64,000 nt of DNA. It comes from Acidobacteriota bacterium. GTDB taxonomy: Bacteria > Acidobacteriota > Aminicenantia > S016-38. Location: positions 98,179 to 162,178 of the forward strand of contig WFSJ01000018.1 of assembly GCA_015486055.1 (NCBI GenBank). The letters are read 5' to 3'. Positions 8,423 through 17,082 of the stretch are shown here, piece after piece; positions within the stretch are counted from its first letter, which is position 1, and the number at the start of each line of letters is the position of its first letter. Made by a program: the position numbers and the translations under genes. The notes below the pieces were generated by a model. That model was not told the origin of the DNA. It searched no databases and worked only from the letters and a program-made list of their open reading frames with translations.

Positions 8423-8683
8423 ATGGGAAAAAAGGAAGTTATACCTCCTCTTGAATTCTCTTCTATCTTACTTCCATTTTACACAAAAGCGCTGGAAGCT
8501 TTGGGTGAGATTGAAAAGGGTGGAGTAAATCTTCCCTTAGCTTCAAGACTTATTGAACTTATAGACCTTCTTGAAGAAAAGACGAGGGGAAATCTTTCAA
8601 AGGAAGAAAAGGAAATGATAACTTCAATTTCAGCCCAATTGAAGATTATCTATTTTAAGAGGAGTAAGGGAAATGAAGCTTAG
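8423..8683 (+). CDS. DUF1844 family small protein
   Basis: 86 residues matching the DUF1844 pattern: an N-terminal FSSILLPFYTKALEALGEI segment, then LPLASRLIELIDLLEEKT, RGNLSKEEKEMI and a final helix. The family's function is unknown; it is predicted to be a helical soluble protein. It probably starts leaderless at 8423. It overlaps the next gene by 11 bases, so it heads an operon with the TPR/zinc-ribbon membrane protein and the PATAN protein. Confidence 0.8.
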   Translation: MGKKEVIPPLEFSSILLPFYTKALEALGEIEKGGVNLPLASRLIELIDLLEEKTRGNLSKEEKEMITSISAQLKIIYFKRSKGNEA

Positions 8684-10421
8684 GTTTATTTCGATTTTTG
8701 TTTTTTTAGGCTTTTTATTCAGTGGAGAGATCGCTCGAGTCGATAAAGCTCTAAAGCTCTTTTATCTTACAGACAACCATTGTGCTTTTGAATTGGAGAA
8801 GCAGCACCTTTTAAATTTGATGAAATTTAGGGGCATGAATTTCTCAAGAGGGACTACTGAGACTTTACTTCCTGTTGCAATTTCGAGGGGAGATGTAAAG
8901 ATAATGGAGTTTTTAAGGAGAATAGATGGGGAAAATTATAGAATTTACTTTGAGGAAGGGAAAATCTTCTTGAGGAAAGGAAAGATTATAAAAGCTTTAA
9001 GTTTATTTTGGATTTCCTATAAGAAATATGTTAACCAAGGAAGAGGATTGGTAAAAGCGATATATATTTATACAAGGGTCATTCCTCTTTCCTTTTTGAT
9101 ATTTCTTCTTTTCTTATCCTTAGCTCTTTTTGCTTGGTATTATCCTCTTTTGTTTCACGATTTAAAGGAGACAGCCGGGGGCAGAGTGAAGGGATTGTTC
9201 CTTTTCATAGCTGCGCTTTTGTTTCCCTTTGTCCTGCTTTCAGGTCCAGGGTATATAGTTTTCTATATACCAGCCCTGTTTTCCCTTTATCTTGAAGAAG
9301 GTTTTTCGAAAAGACTTCTTATACTTACACTTATTTTCGCTCTGGTTTCGGTGGTTATCCCGAAAAGAGAGATTGTGAAAAAGAATCCTGAGGCTTCTAT
9401 AATGGAGAAACTGTATTATTATGGGGAAGATGCTGAAAATTTGAGAGAGGCAGAGAAATATTTACAGAAAGATTGGGATGAAGATGTTGCATACTTTCTT
9501 GCATTGTCTTACGAGAAGCTTGGAAAATTAAAAAAAACTGTATCAATTTACAATAGAATCTTAAAAAGGAATAGGAATCATGTTAGATCTCTTGTCGCCC
9601 TTGCGAATATAAGATTCAAATCGGGGGAAATTCAGAACTCAATTGACTTGTTAAGAAGAGCGATAAATGTTTCCGGCAGCAAATTAATTCCTCTTCATGA
9701 CTTGTCCTATATCTTTGAAAACATGGGGAGGGTAAACGAATCCTCAAAATTTTCTACTGAGGGGTGGAAATTATATGGGAGAAAATGGGATGAGTTTTCA
9801 AAAACCAATCCTGATTTTGTTATTTACGGATGGGGGATAAGAGATATATTCTGGAAATTTTTTGGAAGAGGGGTTACTTCTTTAAACTCTGCTCCCCGAG
9901 GACTGGCGACGATTTATGCATTTTCCAAGCCAGTTCTAATTTCCCCTTTAATTTTAGGTTTTCTTCTTATGCTCTTTGTATTTTACTTAAAGGAAAAGTT
10001 CCCCTCAAACTTGGGAAGTGCAATTTACTGCCAGGGATGTGAGAAACCGATATGTGAAAGGTGTTCCCATTATTATTACAAAGGATATTGTAATGAATGT
10101 ATGGGTAGGATTGAACTTCTAAAGGGCAATGCAGGCGACACATCTTCGGTAATTATGGGAAATATAAAGAAAAAAAGATTGAGGAGATTGCCGAGGGAAA
10201 TTGTTTTGAGCATTTTGGATTTTCTCTATCCTGGCTCCAGCCTGTTTCCGAAGGGAAAGATATATACTCCACTGTTTTCCATGCTGTATGTATATTCTTT
10301 GAGCATCTTCTTTTTTGGACTTAAAATTGGATTTCCACTTTCCCTCCATTTTTTATTTCTTGCATTCCTTTTTTATGTGTTATCGGTAGTTTATATTTAC
10401 ATCGTTGAGCGGAGGTCATAA
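8673..10421 (+). CDS. Membrane protein with TPR repeats and a zinc-ribbon-like motif
   Basis: 582 residues, no confident family. An N-terminal signal-like helix is followed by several hydrophobic segments around residues 125-235. A soluble stretch of about 245-370 has TPR-like helix pairs (AYFLALSYEKLGKLKKTVSIYN, split over residues of the repeat). Another membrane helix lies near residue 425, then four CxxC-type pairs: C453/C456, C461/C464 and C473/C476, the last two around a His, resembling a B-box or zinc ribbon. The C-terminus has two to three more membrane helices. Ends with a TAATG overlap with the PATAN gene. Probably a scaffold at the membrane; role unknown. Confidence 0.75.
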   Translation: MKLRFISIFVFLGFLFSGEIARVDKALKLFYLTDNHCAFELEKQHLLNLMKFRGMNFSRGTTETLLPVAISRGDVKIMEFLRRIDGENYRIYFEEGKIFLRKGKIIKALSLFWISYKKYVNQGRGLVKAIYIYTRVIPLSFLIFLLFLSLALFAWYYPLLFHDLKETAGGRVKGLFLFIAALLFPFVLLSGPGYIVFYIPALFSLYLEEGFSKRLLILTLIFALVSVVIPKREIVKKNPEASIMEKLYYYGEDAENLREAEKYLQKDWDEDVAYFLALSYEKLGKLKKTVSIYNRILKRNRNHVRSLVALANIRFKSGEIQNSIDLLRRAINVSGSKLIPLHDLSYIFENMGRVNESSKFSTEGWKLYGRKWDEFSKTNPDFVIYGWGIRDIFWKFFGRGVTSLNSAPRGLATIYAFSKPVLISPLILGFLLMLFVFYLKEKFPSNLGSAIYCQGCEKPICERCSHYYYKGYCNECMGRIELLKGNAGDTSSVIMGNIKKKRLRRLPREIVLSILDFLYPGSSLFPKGKIYTPLFSMLYVYSLSIFFFGLKIGFPLSLHFLFLAFLFYVLSVVYIYIVERRS

Positions 10422-11365
10422 TGGGGAAAAATGCTGTTAAATTCAAGGGTATAGATTTTACAGGAGTTCTCCAGACTATCGGGATGCAAAAATCCACAGG
10501 GGTGCTTAGGATAGATGGAGGAAAGGATACCCATTTCTTTATTTTCATAGAGAGAGGAAGAATTGTTGGCGCCGATACATTCCCGAAGCGGCTTGATGAA
10601 AGACTCGGGAATATATTGATGCTTCAGGGATACATAGACAGGGAGGAACTTTCAAATGCTATAAAACTTCAGAAATCCACCAAGAAAAAGCTGGGGCAGG
10701 TCCTTGTCAAATATGGATTGGTAGATGAAGATGTAGTTGAGAATACTTTAAGGAGGCAGATAGAGAGGATTTTCTTTAAGCTTTATACATCACCAATTCA
10801 AAAATATGTTTTTGAAACAATAGATGAAATAGAGGAAGCCAACAGGATGATAAAACCGATACCCATTGAAAACTTTATCTTAGAAATCGCTGCAAATATT
10901 GATGAACTTCCCGAGATAAGGAAAGAGATTTCCTCCGACTCAGTGGTTTTTGAAGCTTCAACTGATTTTGATAGGACAAAGGTGGAATTGGTTTGGGGAG
11001 AAGAAGCGACAGTGGACGATCCGGGGAAACTTACCTCAGTTGAACTTCATGTTCTGAACCTTATTGATGGTATAAATCCTGTTGAGAGAATTCTTCTCAT
11101 GAGTTCCTACGATGAATTCACCACACTAAAGGCACTCTGTTCTCTCAAGAAAAAAGGAGCCATAGTAATGACTGGGGAAGAAAAGGAGATTGAAACCATA
11201 ATAAAGAGCATGGAAAGGCAGGAGATTAAGACAGGATCTTCCACATCCCTTATTATTGTATCGATTTTGATAATAATCTTGTCCATACTCTCTCTGACAA
11301 TTTCTCAATTTTCTCTCTTCTGTACATATTTTAAGGATTTTTCTTCCTATTTTCTTTTCAAATGA
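10421..11365 (+). CDS. PATAN (DUF4388) domain protein with C-terminal membrane anchor
   Basis: 314 residues. The N-terminal ~90 residues fit the PATAN/DUF4388 domain (TGVLRIDGG, FIERGRIVGADT) known from bacterial signalling and motility proteins. Next is a segment like the N-terminal domain of type II secretion ATPases (LGQVLVKYGLVDEDVVENTL), then a winged-helix-like stretch (LLMSSYDEFTTLKALCSLKKKGAIV). A single hydrophobic helix closes the protein. Start overlaps the upstream stop as TAATG and the stop overlaps ribF by 4 bases. A regulatory or scaffolding role with the two upstream genes is an inference. Confidence 0.8.
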   Translation: MGKNAVKFKGIDFTGVLQTIGMQKSTGVLRIDGGKDTHFFIFIERGRIVGADTFPKRLDERLGNILMLQGYIDREELSNAIKLQKSTKKKLGQVLVKYGLVDEDVVENTLRRQIERIFFKLYTSPIQKYVFETIDEIEEANRMIKPIPIENFILEIAANIDELPEIRKEISSDSVVFEASTDFDRTKVELVWGEEATVDDPGKLTSVELHVLNLIDGINPVERILLMSSYDEFTTLKALCSLKKKGAIVMTGEEKEIETIIKSMERQEIKTGSSTSLIIVSILIIILSILSLTISQFSLFCTYFKDFSSYFLFK

Positions 11366-12264
11366 AATTATTTATGGAGCCTCCTGAAAAGAAGGGATCT
11401 TATATAACCATAGGGAATTTTGATGGAATTCATATAGGCCATAAGGAAGTAATAAGGGCTGCTAAAGCCAGATCGATTGCTCTCCGGCATCCTCTTGTAG
11501 CTGTTACATTTTGGCCACATCCTTCAGAATTTTTTGGAAAGAGAGTAAAACTAATTCAAACTCTGGAACAGAGGCTCCTTTCCCTAAGGGAAATGGTAGA
11601 TGAGACCCTTGTCCTTCCATTTGGGAAGGTGCTCTCAGGAATGAACCCTTTAGAATTTGTGAAGTACCTCCGAGATAGGATGAATTTTAAGGAGATATTT
11701 GTCGGAAAGGGCTTTAGATTTGGGAAGGGAAGGGTAGGGGATGCTTTCCTTCTTGAGAATTTTGGAAGGGAAATTGGATTTAGGGTTTGGGCCTTAGAGA
11801 AAGTTTATTGTGGGGGTGAGAAGGTATCCAGCACAAGGATAAGGAAACTTCTGCAAGAGGGAAAGGTAAAAGAAGCATCTCCATTGTTAGGGAAGCCCTA
11901 TTCCATAGAAGGGTTCAAAGTTAGTGGGGAAGGCCTCGGTAAGAAGCTCGGATTTCCCACTGTGAACATAATTCCCCTCAATGAAATCCTTCCCAAAGGG
12001 ATTTACAAAGGATATGTAAAGATAAGAAAGAAATTCCTGAGGTCTGCAATTTACATAGGTAATAGACCTACCTTCGGAGGGAAGGAAGTTATATTGGAGG
12101 CATATTCAATAGATTCAGAAGTTGAAGTGGAAGAAGGAGAAAAGGTTGAAGCATTTCTCTTAAAAAGAATAAGGGATGAGAGGAAATTTTCCGGGGCCGA
12201 GGAGCTTAGGAAATATGTTCAGAGGGATGTAAAGAAAATAATAGACAGTGAAGATATAATTTAA
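11362..12264 (+). CDS. ribF: Bifunctional riboflavin kinase / FAD synthetase
   Basis: Makes FMN from riboflavin and FAD from FMN. 300 residues, normal for RibF. The N-terminal adenylyltransferase has GNFDGIHIGHKEVI and VSSTRIRKLLQ; the C-terminal kinase has GKKLGFPTVNI, GIYKGYV and YIGNRPTF. It starts by ATGA overlap with the PATAN gene. FMN and FAD made here would serve NadB, the Rnf flavoproteins and ApbE. The last codons contain a TATAAT that likely drives the transporter genes. Confidence 0.97.
   Translation: MKLFMEPPEKKGSYITIGNFDGIHIGHKEVIRAAKARSIALRHPLVAVTFWPHPSEFFGKRVKLIQTLEQRLLSLREMVDETLVLPFGKVLSGMNPLEFVKYLRDRMNFKEIFVGKGFRFGKGRVGDAFLLENFGREIGFRVWALEKVYCGGEKVSSTRIRKLLQEGKVKEASPLLGKPYSIEGFKVSGEGLGKKLGFPTVNIIPLNEILPKGIYKGYVKIRKKFLRSAIYIGNRPTFGGKEVILEAYSIDSEVEVEEGEKVEAFLLKRIRDERKFSGAEELRKYVQRDVKKIIDSEDII
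12255..12260 (+). promoter_or_regulatory. -10 element for znuACB inside the ribF tail
   Basis: TATAAT at 12255-12260 lies in the last ribF codons and ends 6 bases before the znuA ATG at 12267. No Shine-Dalgarno sequence precedes znuA. This predicts an internal leaderless start for the metal transporter operon. No clear -35 box is seen. Confidence 0.45.
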
Positions 12265-12266
12265 GT

Positions 12267-13046
12267 ATGAAGAAAATAATTTTCCTCTTTTTTTTTCTTT
12301 CTCTTTGTTTTGCTTCCAATGAGGTTATAGCTTCTATCAAACCCCTTTCTCTCCTAGTGGCCGAGATTTACGGAGGGAAAATTTTAACCCTTCTTCCTCC
12401 TAATAGATCTCCTCATTTTTTTTCCCCAGAGCCAGCTGTAATAAAAAAGATTTCTCAGGCAAAGCTTCTTTTTGAAATAGGAGCAGGGCTGGAATTCTGG
12501 AATATAGAAGGCATAAAAAAGATAGATCTTTCTAATTCAGTGAGACTTATAAAAGATTATGGCAGAGTTAATCCTCATTACTGGCTTTCCCCAAGGAGAA
12601 TTCTCCCAGCGATTTATAAGATAGGAAAGGTTCTGAGTGAGACATTTCCCCAAAAAAGGGAGGGAATTATTAGAAGACAGATGGAGGTAAAAGAGAAAAT
12701 CATTGCTCTTGATGCAGAAATTGCCTTGGAGGCATCAGGGTTGAAAAAGAAAGAAGTGCTTCTTTACCATCCTGCTTGGGAATATTTTTTCAAGGATTAT
12801 GGATTCAAGATAAAGGGAATTCTTTCAGAGAATCCTGCTGAACCGCCGAGCCCCCGAAGACTGCAAGATCTTGAGGCTGATCTTCTTGTTCTTGAACCTT
12901 CTGTTCCCAAAAGATATGCTAAATTGATATGCAAGGGAAAGAATATGAAATATGTTTATCTTGATCCCCTTGCCCGAGGAAATTTCAAAACATATGAGGG
13001 TTTTATTCTCTGGAATTTCAATAAGATAAAAGGTGCTTTGAAATGA
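12267..13046 (+). CDS. znuA: Metal ABC transporter substrate-binding protein (ZnuA/TroA type)
   Basis: 259 residues with an N-terminal signal peptide (KKIIFLFFFLSLCFAS). Binds zinc or manganese outside the membrane and delivers it to the permease. Candidate ligands are the His in SPHFFSPEP, the His in NPHYWLSP, the His in YHPAWEYF and an acidic residue in LVLEPS. The long His-rich loop of many zinc-specific ZnuA proteins is absent. It overlaps the ATPase gene by 4 bases. Zinc versus manganese cannot be decided from sequence. Confidence 0.88.
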   Translation: MKKIIFLFFFLSLCFASNEVIASIKPLSLLVAEIYGGKILTLLPPNRSPHFFSPEPAVIKKISQAKLLFEIGAGLEFWNIEGIKKIDLSNSVRLIKDYGRVNPHYWLSPRRILPAIYKIGKVLSETFPQKREGIIRRQMEVKEKIIALDAEIALEASGLKKKEVLLYHPAWEYFFKDYGFKIKGILSENPAEPPSPRRLQDLEADLLVLEPSVPKRYAKLICKGKNMKYVYLDPLARGNFKTYEGFILWNFNKIKGALK

Positions 13047-13813
13047 ATATTCTCCAGATAAAGGATCTGTGGTTTTCCTATGATACAGAGGAAGTGCTTG
13101 AAAACATAAATTTTGAGGTTGAAGAGGGAAGCCTCATTGCGATATTGGGTCCTAACGGTGCGGGGAAAACTACCCTCCTTAAGATAATCCTCGGCCTACT
13201 TATGCCACAGAAAGGTGAAGTGAAAGTATTCGGTAAGCCTCCATGGGAGCTAAGGGAGGAGAGAAGGCTTATCGGATATGTTCCCCAGAACCTTTCCCCA
13301 AATAGGAAGATGCCAATAAAGGTAAAGTCTATCGTAATGATGGGGAAGTATAGGGGACTACTGAAGTTATCGGGATTGGAAGATAGACAGGTAGCGAGGG
13401 AAACCCTTGAGATGGTAGGGATGGAAGGGACTGAAGAGAAATTGTTTAACCACCTTTCAGGGGGACAGAGGCAGAGAGTTCTAATAGCAAGGGCTCTGGT
13501 CTCAAAACCGAAACTGCTCATTCTGGATGAACCTGAAACTGGCCTTGATCCCTCTTTTCAGGAAGGCTTTTACAGGATGCTCACGAGGATAAAGAAAAAG
13601 TTAGGCACTACTATAATAATTGTTTCCCATGATGTTATGGCTGTTTCCCAAGTTGTTACGAAAATAGCGTGTATCAACAGAAAGCTTTTTGCCCACGGAA
13701 GACCAGAAGAAGTGCTAAGTGGTGAAAATCTCGAGTGTCTTTATGGAAGGGGAGCAGCTTATTTTGGACATGGTCCAACTCCACACATAGTTGTTAAGAA
13801 ACACGATGGGTAA
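13043..13813 (+). CDS. znuC: Metal ABC transporter ATP-binding protein
   Basis: 256 residues. Walker A GPNGAGKTT, signature LSGGQRQRV, Walker B LLILDEPETGLDP and the switch His in IVSHD are all present. The downstream permease overlaps it by 8 bases, so the ATPase, permease and binding protein are one translationally coupled unit. Confidence 0.94.
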   Translation: MNILQIKDLWFSYDTEEVLENINFEVEEGSLIAILGPNGAGKTTLLKIILGLLMPQKGEVKVFGKPPWELREERRLIGYVPQNLSPNRKMPIKVKSIVMMGKYRGLLKLSGLEDRQVARETLEMVGMEGTEEKLFNHLSGGQRQRVLIARALVSKPKLLILDEPETGLDPSFQEGFYRMLTRIKKKLGTTIIIVSHDVMAVSQVVTKIACINRKLFAHGRPEEVLSGENLECLYGRGAAYFGHGPTPHIVVKKHDG

Positions 13814-14600
13814 TTTTCTTTCGTTTTCTTTTATGCAGAGAGCCCTTTTAGCTGGAATTCTGGTTGGTATCTCTGCTTCTCTTTTAGGAAGCTTTATTGT
13901 CGTAAGAAAAATGAGCTTCATAGGGGCTGGCATAGCCCATTCATCCTTTGCGGGGGTTGTAATTGGCTTTCTTGTTGGGATGGAGCCGCTCCTTTCAGCT
14001 CTGATATTTGCAGCTGTTGTAGGCCTTTCCATTGGCTTATTTTCAAAGAAGTATAGAATTGAGGAAGAAAGCGCGGTGGGGGTATTTTTCCCATTTTCGA
14101 TGGCCTTGGGCGTGCTTCTCCTGGGATTTATCAAAGGATATACACCAAATGTAATGGGGTATCTTTTCGGGGATATATTAATGGTTGGGAAGCAGGAAGT
14201 GGCACTTTCGATTCTTGCATTTATTCTTACCCTGATCTTTTTTGCCCTTTTTTTTAGAGAAATGGTATATTCCACCTTTGATGAGGAAACCTGCAAGGTT
14301 ATGGGGATGAAGGTAAACTTGGTGTATTATTTATTCCTTTTTCTTACTTCCTTCGTGATAGTTGTATCCATCAAAATAGTCGGGATAATACTTTTTTCCG
14401 GGCTTCTCGTGATTCCTCCGCTTGTTTCCCTTTTTTTCTCAAGGGATATGAAAATTTATGTAATCCTTTCAGCCATTGTAGGACTTATCTCTACAAGCTT
14501 TGGACTTATCCTTTCCTATTATCTTAATCTTCCCTCTGGGGCTACGATAATAACTTTTTCCTTTGTTCTTCTTGTTATCACAGCGCTTATTAAGGGGTAA
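13806..14600 (+). CDS. znuB: Metal ABC transporter permease
   Basis: About 264 residues with some eight membrane helices, ABC-3 family. Typical segments are MQRALLAGILVGISASLLGSF (split in the first helix) and SFIGAGIAHSSFAGV, the cytoplasmic loop that contacts the ATPase. I start it at the ATG at 13806 overlapping the znuC stop; an upstream TTG at 13791 is less likely. Its 3' end overlaps the convergent aminotransferase by 11 bases. Confidence 0.93.
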   Translation: MGNFLSFSFMQRALLAGILVGISASLLGSFIVVRKMSFIGAGIAHSSFAGVVIGFLVGMEPLLSALIFAAVVGLSIGLFSKKYRIEEESAVGVFFPFSMALGVLLLGFIKGYTPNVMGYLFGDILMVGKQEVALSILAFILTLIFFALFFREMVYSTFDEETCKVMGMKVNLVYYLFLFLTSFVIVVSIKIVGIILFSGLLVIPPLVSLFFSRDMKIYVILSAIVGLISTSFGLILSYYLNLPSGATIITFSFVLLVITALIKG

Positions 14601-15834
14601 TTACTGTGCTCTCCTTTCTCTTTATCTCGGTTTCGTAGTGCCTTATTGATTCGGCAAGCCTTTTTATTCCTTCCTCTATCTGGTCAAAGGAAGAATAAGA
14701 AAAGTTCAACCTTAGAGAATTCTCACATTTTTCGTGTGGATGAAAGGCAGGACCGACTACAAATGCGACTTTTTTCTCAACTGCCCTTACGAACAGCTCC
14801 CTTGAATTCATATATTCTGGAAGGGTTACCCAGAGGAAAAGACCCCCCTTGGGTTTAGTCCATTTCAAGCCTTTTAATTTTGGCATGTGTCTTTTCAGCA
14901 TATTAAGCATATGGTCCCTTTTCTTTCTGTATTGGTCTACTATTAGGGATATTTGCTTATTCATTGATCCCTTCTTTAAGAACCTATAAGTGATGGCCTG
15001 AACAAATGGCGAGGTACATAGATCCGCAGACTGTTTTGCCATTACCAGTTTTTCTATGACTTTCTCAGGAGCGACTATCCATCCAAGCCTGAATCCTGGC
15101 AATAGAATTTTTGAGAATGTGAACAGGGAAATAACCCTACCGTTTTTATCCATTGCCTTCAGTGGAGGCTCTGACTTTCCCTCAAATCTAAGCTGTCTAT
15201 AAGGAGTATCCTCCACTATTATCATCCTGTATTTTTCAGCAATTTCCAGTATTTCCTCCCTTCTTTCTTTTGGTAAGGTAACGCCCGATGGATTCTGAAA
15301 ATCAGGAATTAGATATACGAACTTGGGCTTTATTCCCTTCTCAAATAGAAACCTGAGTTTCTCATCAAGGGCTTCTGGCACCATTCCATCTTCATCACAT
15401 TCAACAGTTTCCATATGGGCACTATAGGCATTAAAAGCCTGAATTGCTCCTACATATGTCGGGGATTCTGTTACAACGGTGTCCTTTCTGTCTATGAATA
15501 TTTTTCCCAGGAGATCGAGTCCCTGTTGGGATGCGGTAATTATTAATATATTATCAGGAGTTGTAGAAATTCCTTCCTTGGCCATGAGTTTTACTAATTC
15601 TTCTTTCAGTCTTGGATCTCCTTCAGTTGGTCCGTACTGAAGAGCTTTTCTCCCTTCTTGTTCGAGGACTTCATCAGTTATATCCTTTAACTCATCTACA
15701 GGGAAAACATCAGGAGCTGGAAGACCTCCAGCCAAGGATATCATATCAGGTTGGTTTACAAGCTTAAGGAGTTCCCTTATTTCAGACCTCTTCATTCTCA
15801 AGGCATTCTTTGAAAAATAAGGTGTATAATCCAT
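14590..15834 (-). CDS. PLP-dependent aminotransferase, class I fold (2-aminoadipate/LysN-like)
   Basis: 414 residues. The N-terminal signature MISLAGGLPAPDVFPVDEL and YGPTEGDPRLKEEL are those of the LysN/aromatic aminotransferase group. PLP-site segments include PDFQNPSGVTL, EDTPYRQLRF and the lysine in FTFSKILLPGFRLGW. The N-terminal MocR-type DNA-binding domain is absent, so this is an enzyme, not a regulator. The substrate is probably 2-oxoadipate, aromatic or branched-chain 2-oxo acids; sequence alone cannot choose. It has a strong Shine-Dalgarno site and a near-consensus promoter. Confidence 0.9.
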   Translation of the reverse strand: MDYTPYFSKNALRMKRSEIRELLKLVNQPDMISLAGGLPAPDVFPVDELKDITDEVLEQEGRKALQYGPTEGDPRLKEELVKLMAKEGISTTPDNILIITASQQGLDLLGKIFIDRKDTVVTESPTYVGAIQAFNAYSAHMETVECDEDGMVPEALDEKLRFLFEKGIKPKFVYLIPDFQNPSGVTLPKERREEILEIAEKYRMIIVEDTPYRQLRFEGKSEPPLKAMDKNGRVISLFTFSKILLPGFRLGWIVAPEKVIEKLVMAKQSADLCTSPFVQAITYRFLKKGSMNKQISLIVDQYRKKRDHMLNMLKRHMPKLKGLKWTKPKGGLFLWVTLPEYMNSRELFVRAVEKKVAFVVGPAFHPHEKCENSLRLNFSYSSFDQIEEGIKRLAESIRHYETEIKRKESTVITP

Positions 15835-15863
15835 TTTTCCTCCTTTTTATCAATCTCAAAAGA

Positions 15864-15892
15864 ATTTTATTTCTCTGGGTTACCCTTGTCAA
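15864..15892 (-). promoter_or_regulatory. Near-consensus promoter of the aminotransferase
   Basis: Minus-strand TTGACA (15892-15887), 17-base spacer, TAAAAT (15869-15864), then a leader with AGGAGG before the ATG at 15834. The spacer contains the inverted repeat GGGT-A-ACCC (15877-15885), a possible operator site. Confidence 0.7.
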
Positions 15893-15933
15893 TTCTCATA
15901 TTTTGGGTTTTAAGCTCAAGCTTTGCTGGATTT

Positions 15934-17076
15934 TTATTCCACGAAAGGGTTGTCAAAAGAAAGTATGGTCTTTGCAACTTCGGGTCTCATAAGGAGTTCG
16001 GAAGGCATTTTCCCTTCTATCAGGAGTTTTCTTATGGCCGTTCCTGAAAAATTTACATGGTCCTCCTCTCTATGGGGACAGGTTTTTTCGTTGGCAATGG
16101 AACCGCATTTTTTACAATAAAAGAAGGAACGAAAGAATACGGGCTCTATACTTAGATCAGGAAAATGCTCAAATATTTCCTGGGCTTCGTATGGACCGTA
16201 ATAATTTCCTACCCCAGCATGGTCCCTTCCAACTATAAAGTGGGTGCACCCGAAGTTCTTCCTTATTATGGCATGATGAATTGCTTCTTTTGGTCCTGCA
16301 TATCTCATTTCCATGGGTAGGATTGAAAGGGCTATTCTGTCTCTCGGGTAATAGTTTTCCATAAGTGCCTTGTAAGCTTCTATTATCACCCTATCTTTAA
16401 AATCCCCTTTCTTTTTCTTCCCTATGACGGGATTTATGAAAAGCCCATCCACAAAGGTAAGAGCTGTTTTCTGGATATATTCGTGACCTATATGGGGAAC
16501 ATTTCTTGTCTGAAATCCAACAACTTTTTTCCATCCCTTTTCCTCAAATAGGACCCTTGTTTCTTTCGGGGATAGATTGAACTCCGGGAATGGCTCCTGT
16601 ATTCCTTCGAGAAGAAAGATGTCCCCGGAGAGAAAATAATCCTTAAGCCCATATGTCCTTGAAACCCCTGGATGAGCCCTATCCCTTGTTCTATAAACCT
16701 TCTCTGCAAAATCTTCCTTGTCCCATTGAAAGATGCTTTCTATTTCAAGGAATGCTGTTTTTCTTCCTTTATGTGTAAGGATAACCCCTTCTTCTGAGAT
16801 GAGCTCCTTCCTTTCCTTCTCGCTTATATCAAGGACAATGGGAATCGTCCATGGGATTCCATTTGGAAGTCTCGAATTGTTAAGGACAGAAATAAGCTCC
16901 TTTTTACCCATAAATCCTGTTAAAGGGGAAAAAAGCCCTTTTGATATATTTACTGCTTCCTGTGCTCTATCATAGCTTATTTCTATTTCTCTGTATCCCT
17001 TTGATAGGATTTCTTCCCTCTCCTTTTCATTTATAAACCTTTCTATTAGTTTTCCACCATGGGGTTTTGGTAACAT
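15934..17076 (-). CDS. sat: Sulfate adenylyltransferase
   Basis: Activates sulfate with ATP to adenosine 5'-phosphosulfate (APS), or runs in reverse. 380 residues, the single-polypeptide Sat type. Visible motifs are GFQTRNVPHIGHEYIQ (RNxxHxGH nucleotide-binding segment), the GRDHAGVGNYYGPYEAQ segment and a C-terminal pair CKKCG...CPH that may bind a metal. It follows the APS kinase gene by 6 bases. No APS or PAPS reductase, sulfite reductase or sulfotransferase lies in the window, so direction and pathway are open. Confidence 0.93.
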   Translation of the reverse strand: MLPKPHGGKLIERFINEKEREEILSKGYREIEISYDRAQEAVNISKGLFSPLTGFMGKKELISVLNNSRLPNGIPWTIPIVLDISEKERKELISEEGVILTHKGRKTAFLEIESIFQWDKEDFAEKVYRTRDRAHPGVSRTYGLKDYFLSGDIFLLEGIQEPFPEFNLSPKETRVLFEEKGWKKVVGFQTRNVPHIGHEYIQKTALTFVDGLFINPVIGKKKKGDFKDRVIIEAYKALMENYYPRDRIALSILPMEMRYAGPKEAIHHAIIRKNFGCTHFIVGRDHAGVGNYYGPYEAQEIFEHFPDLSIEPVFFRSFFYCKKCGSIANEKTCPHREEDHVNFSGTAIRKLLIEGKMPSELLMRPEVAKTILSFDNPFVE

Positions 17077-17082
17077 TTTATC

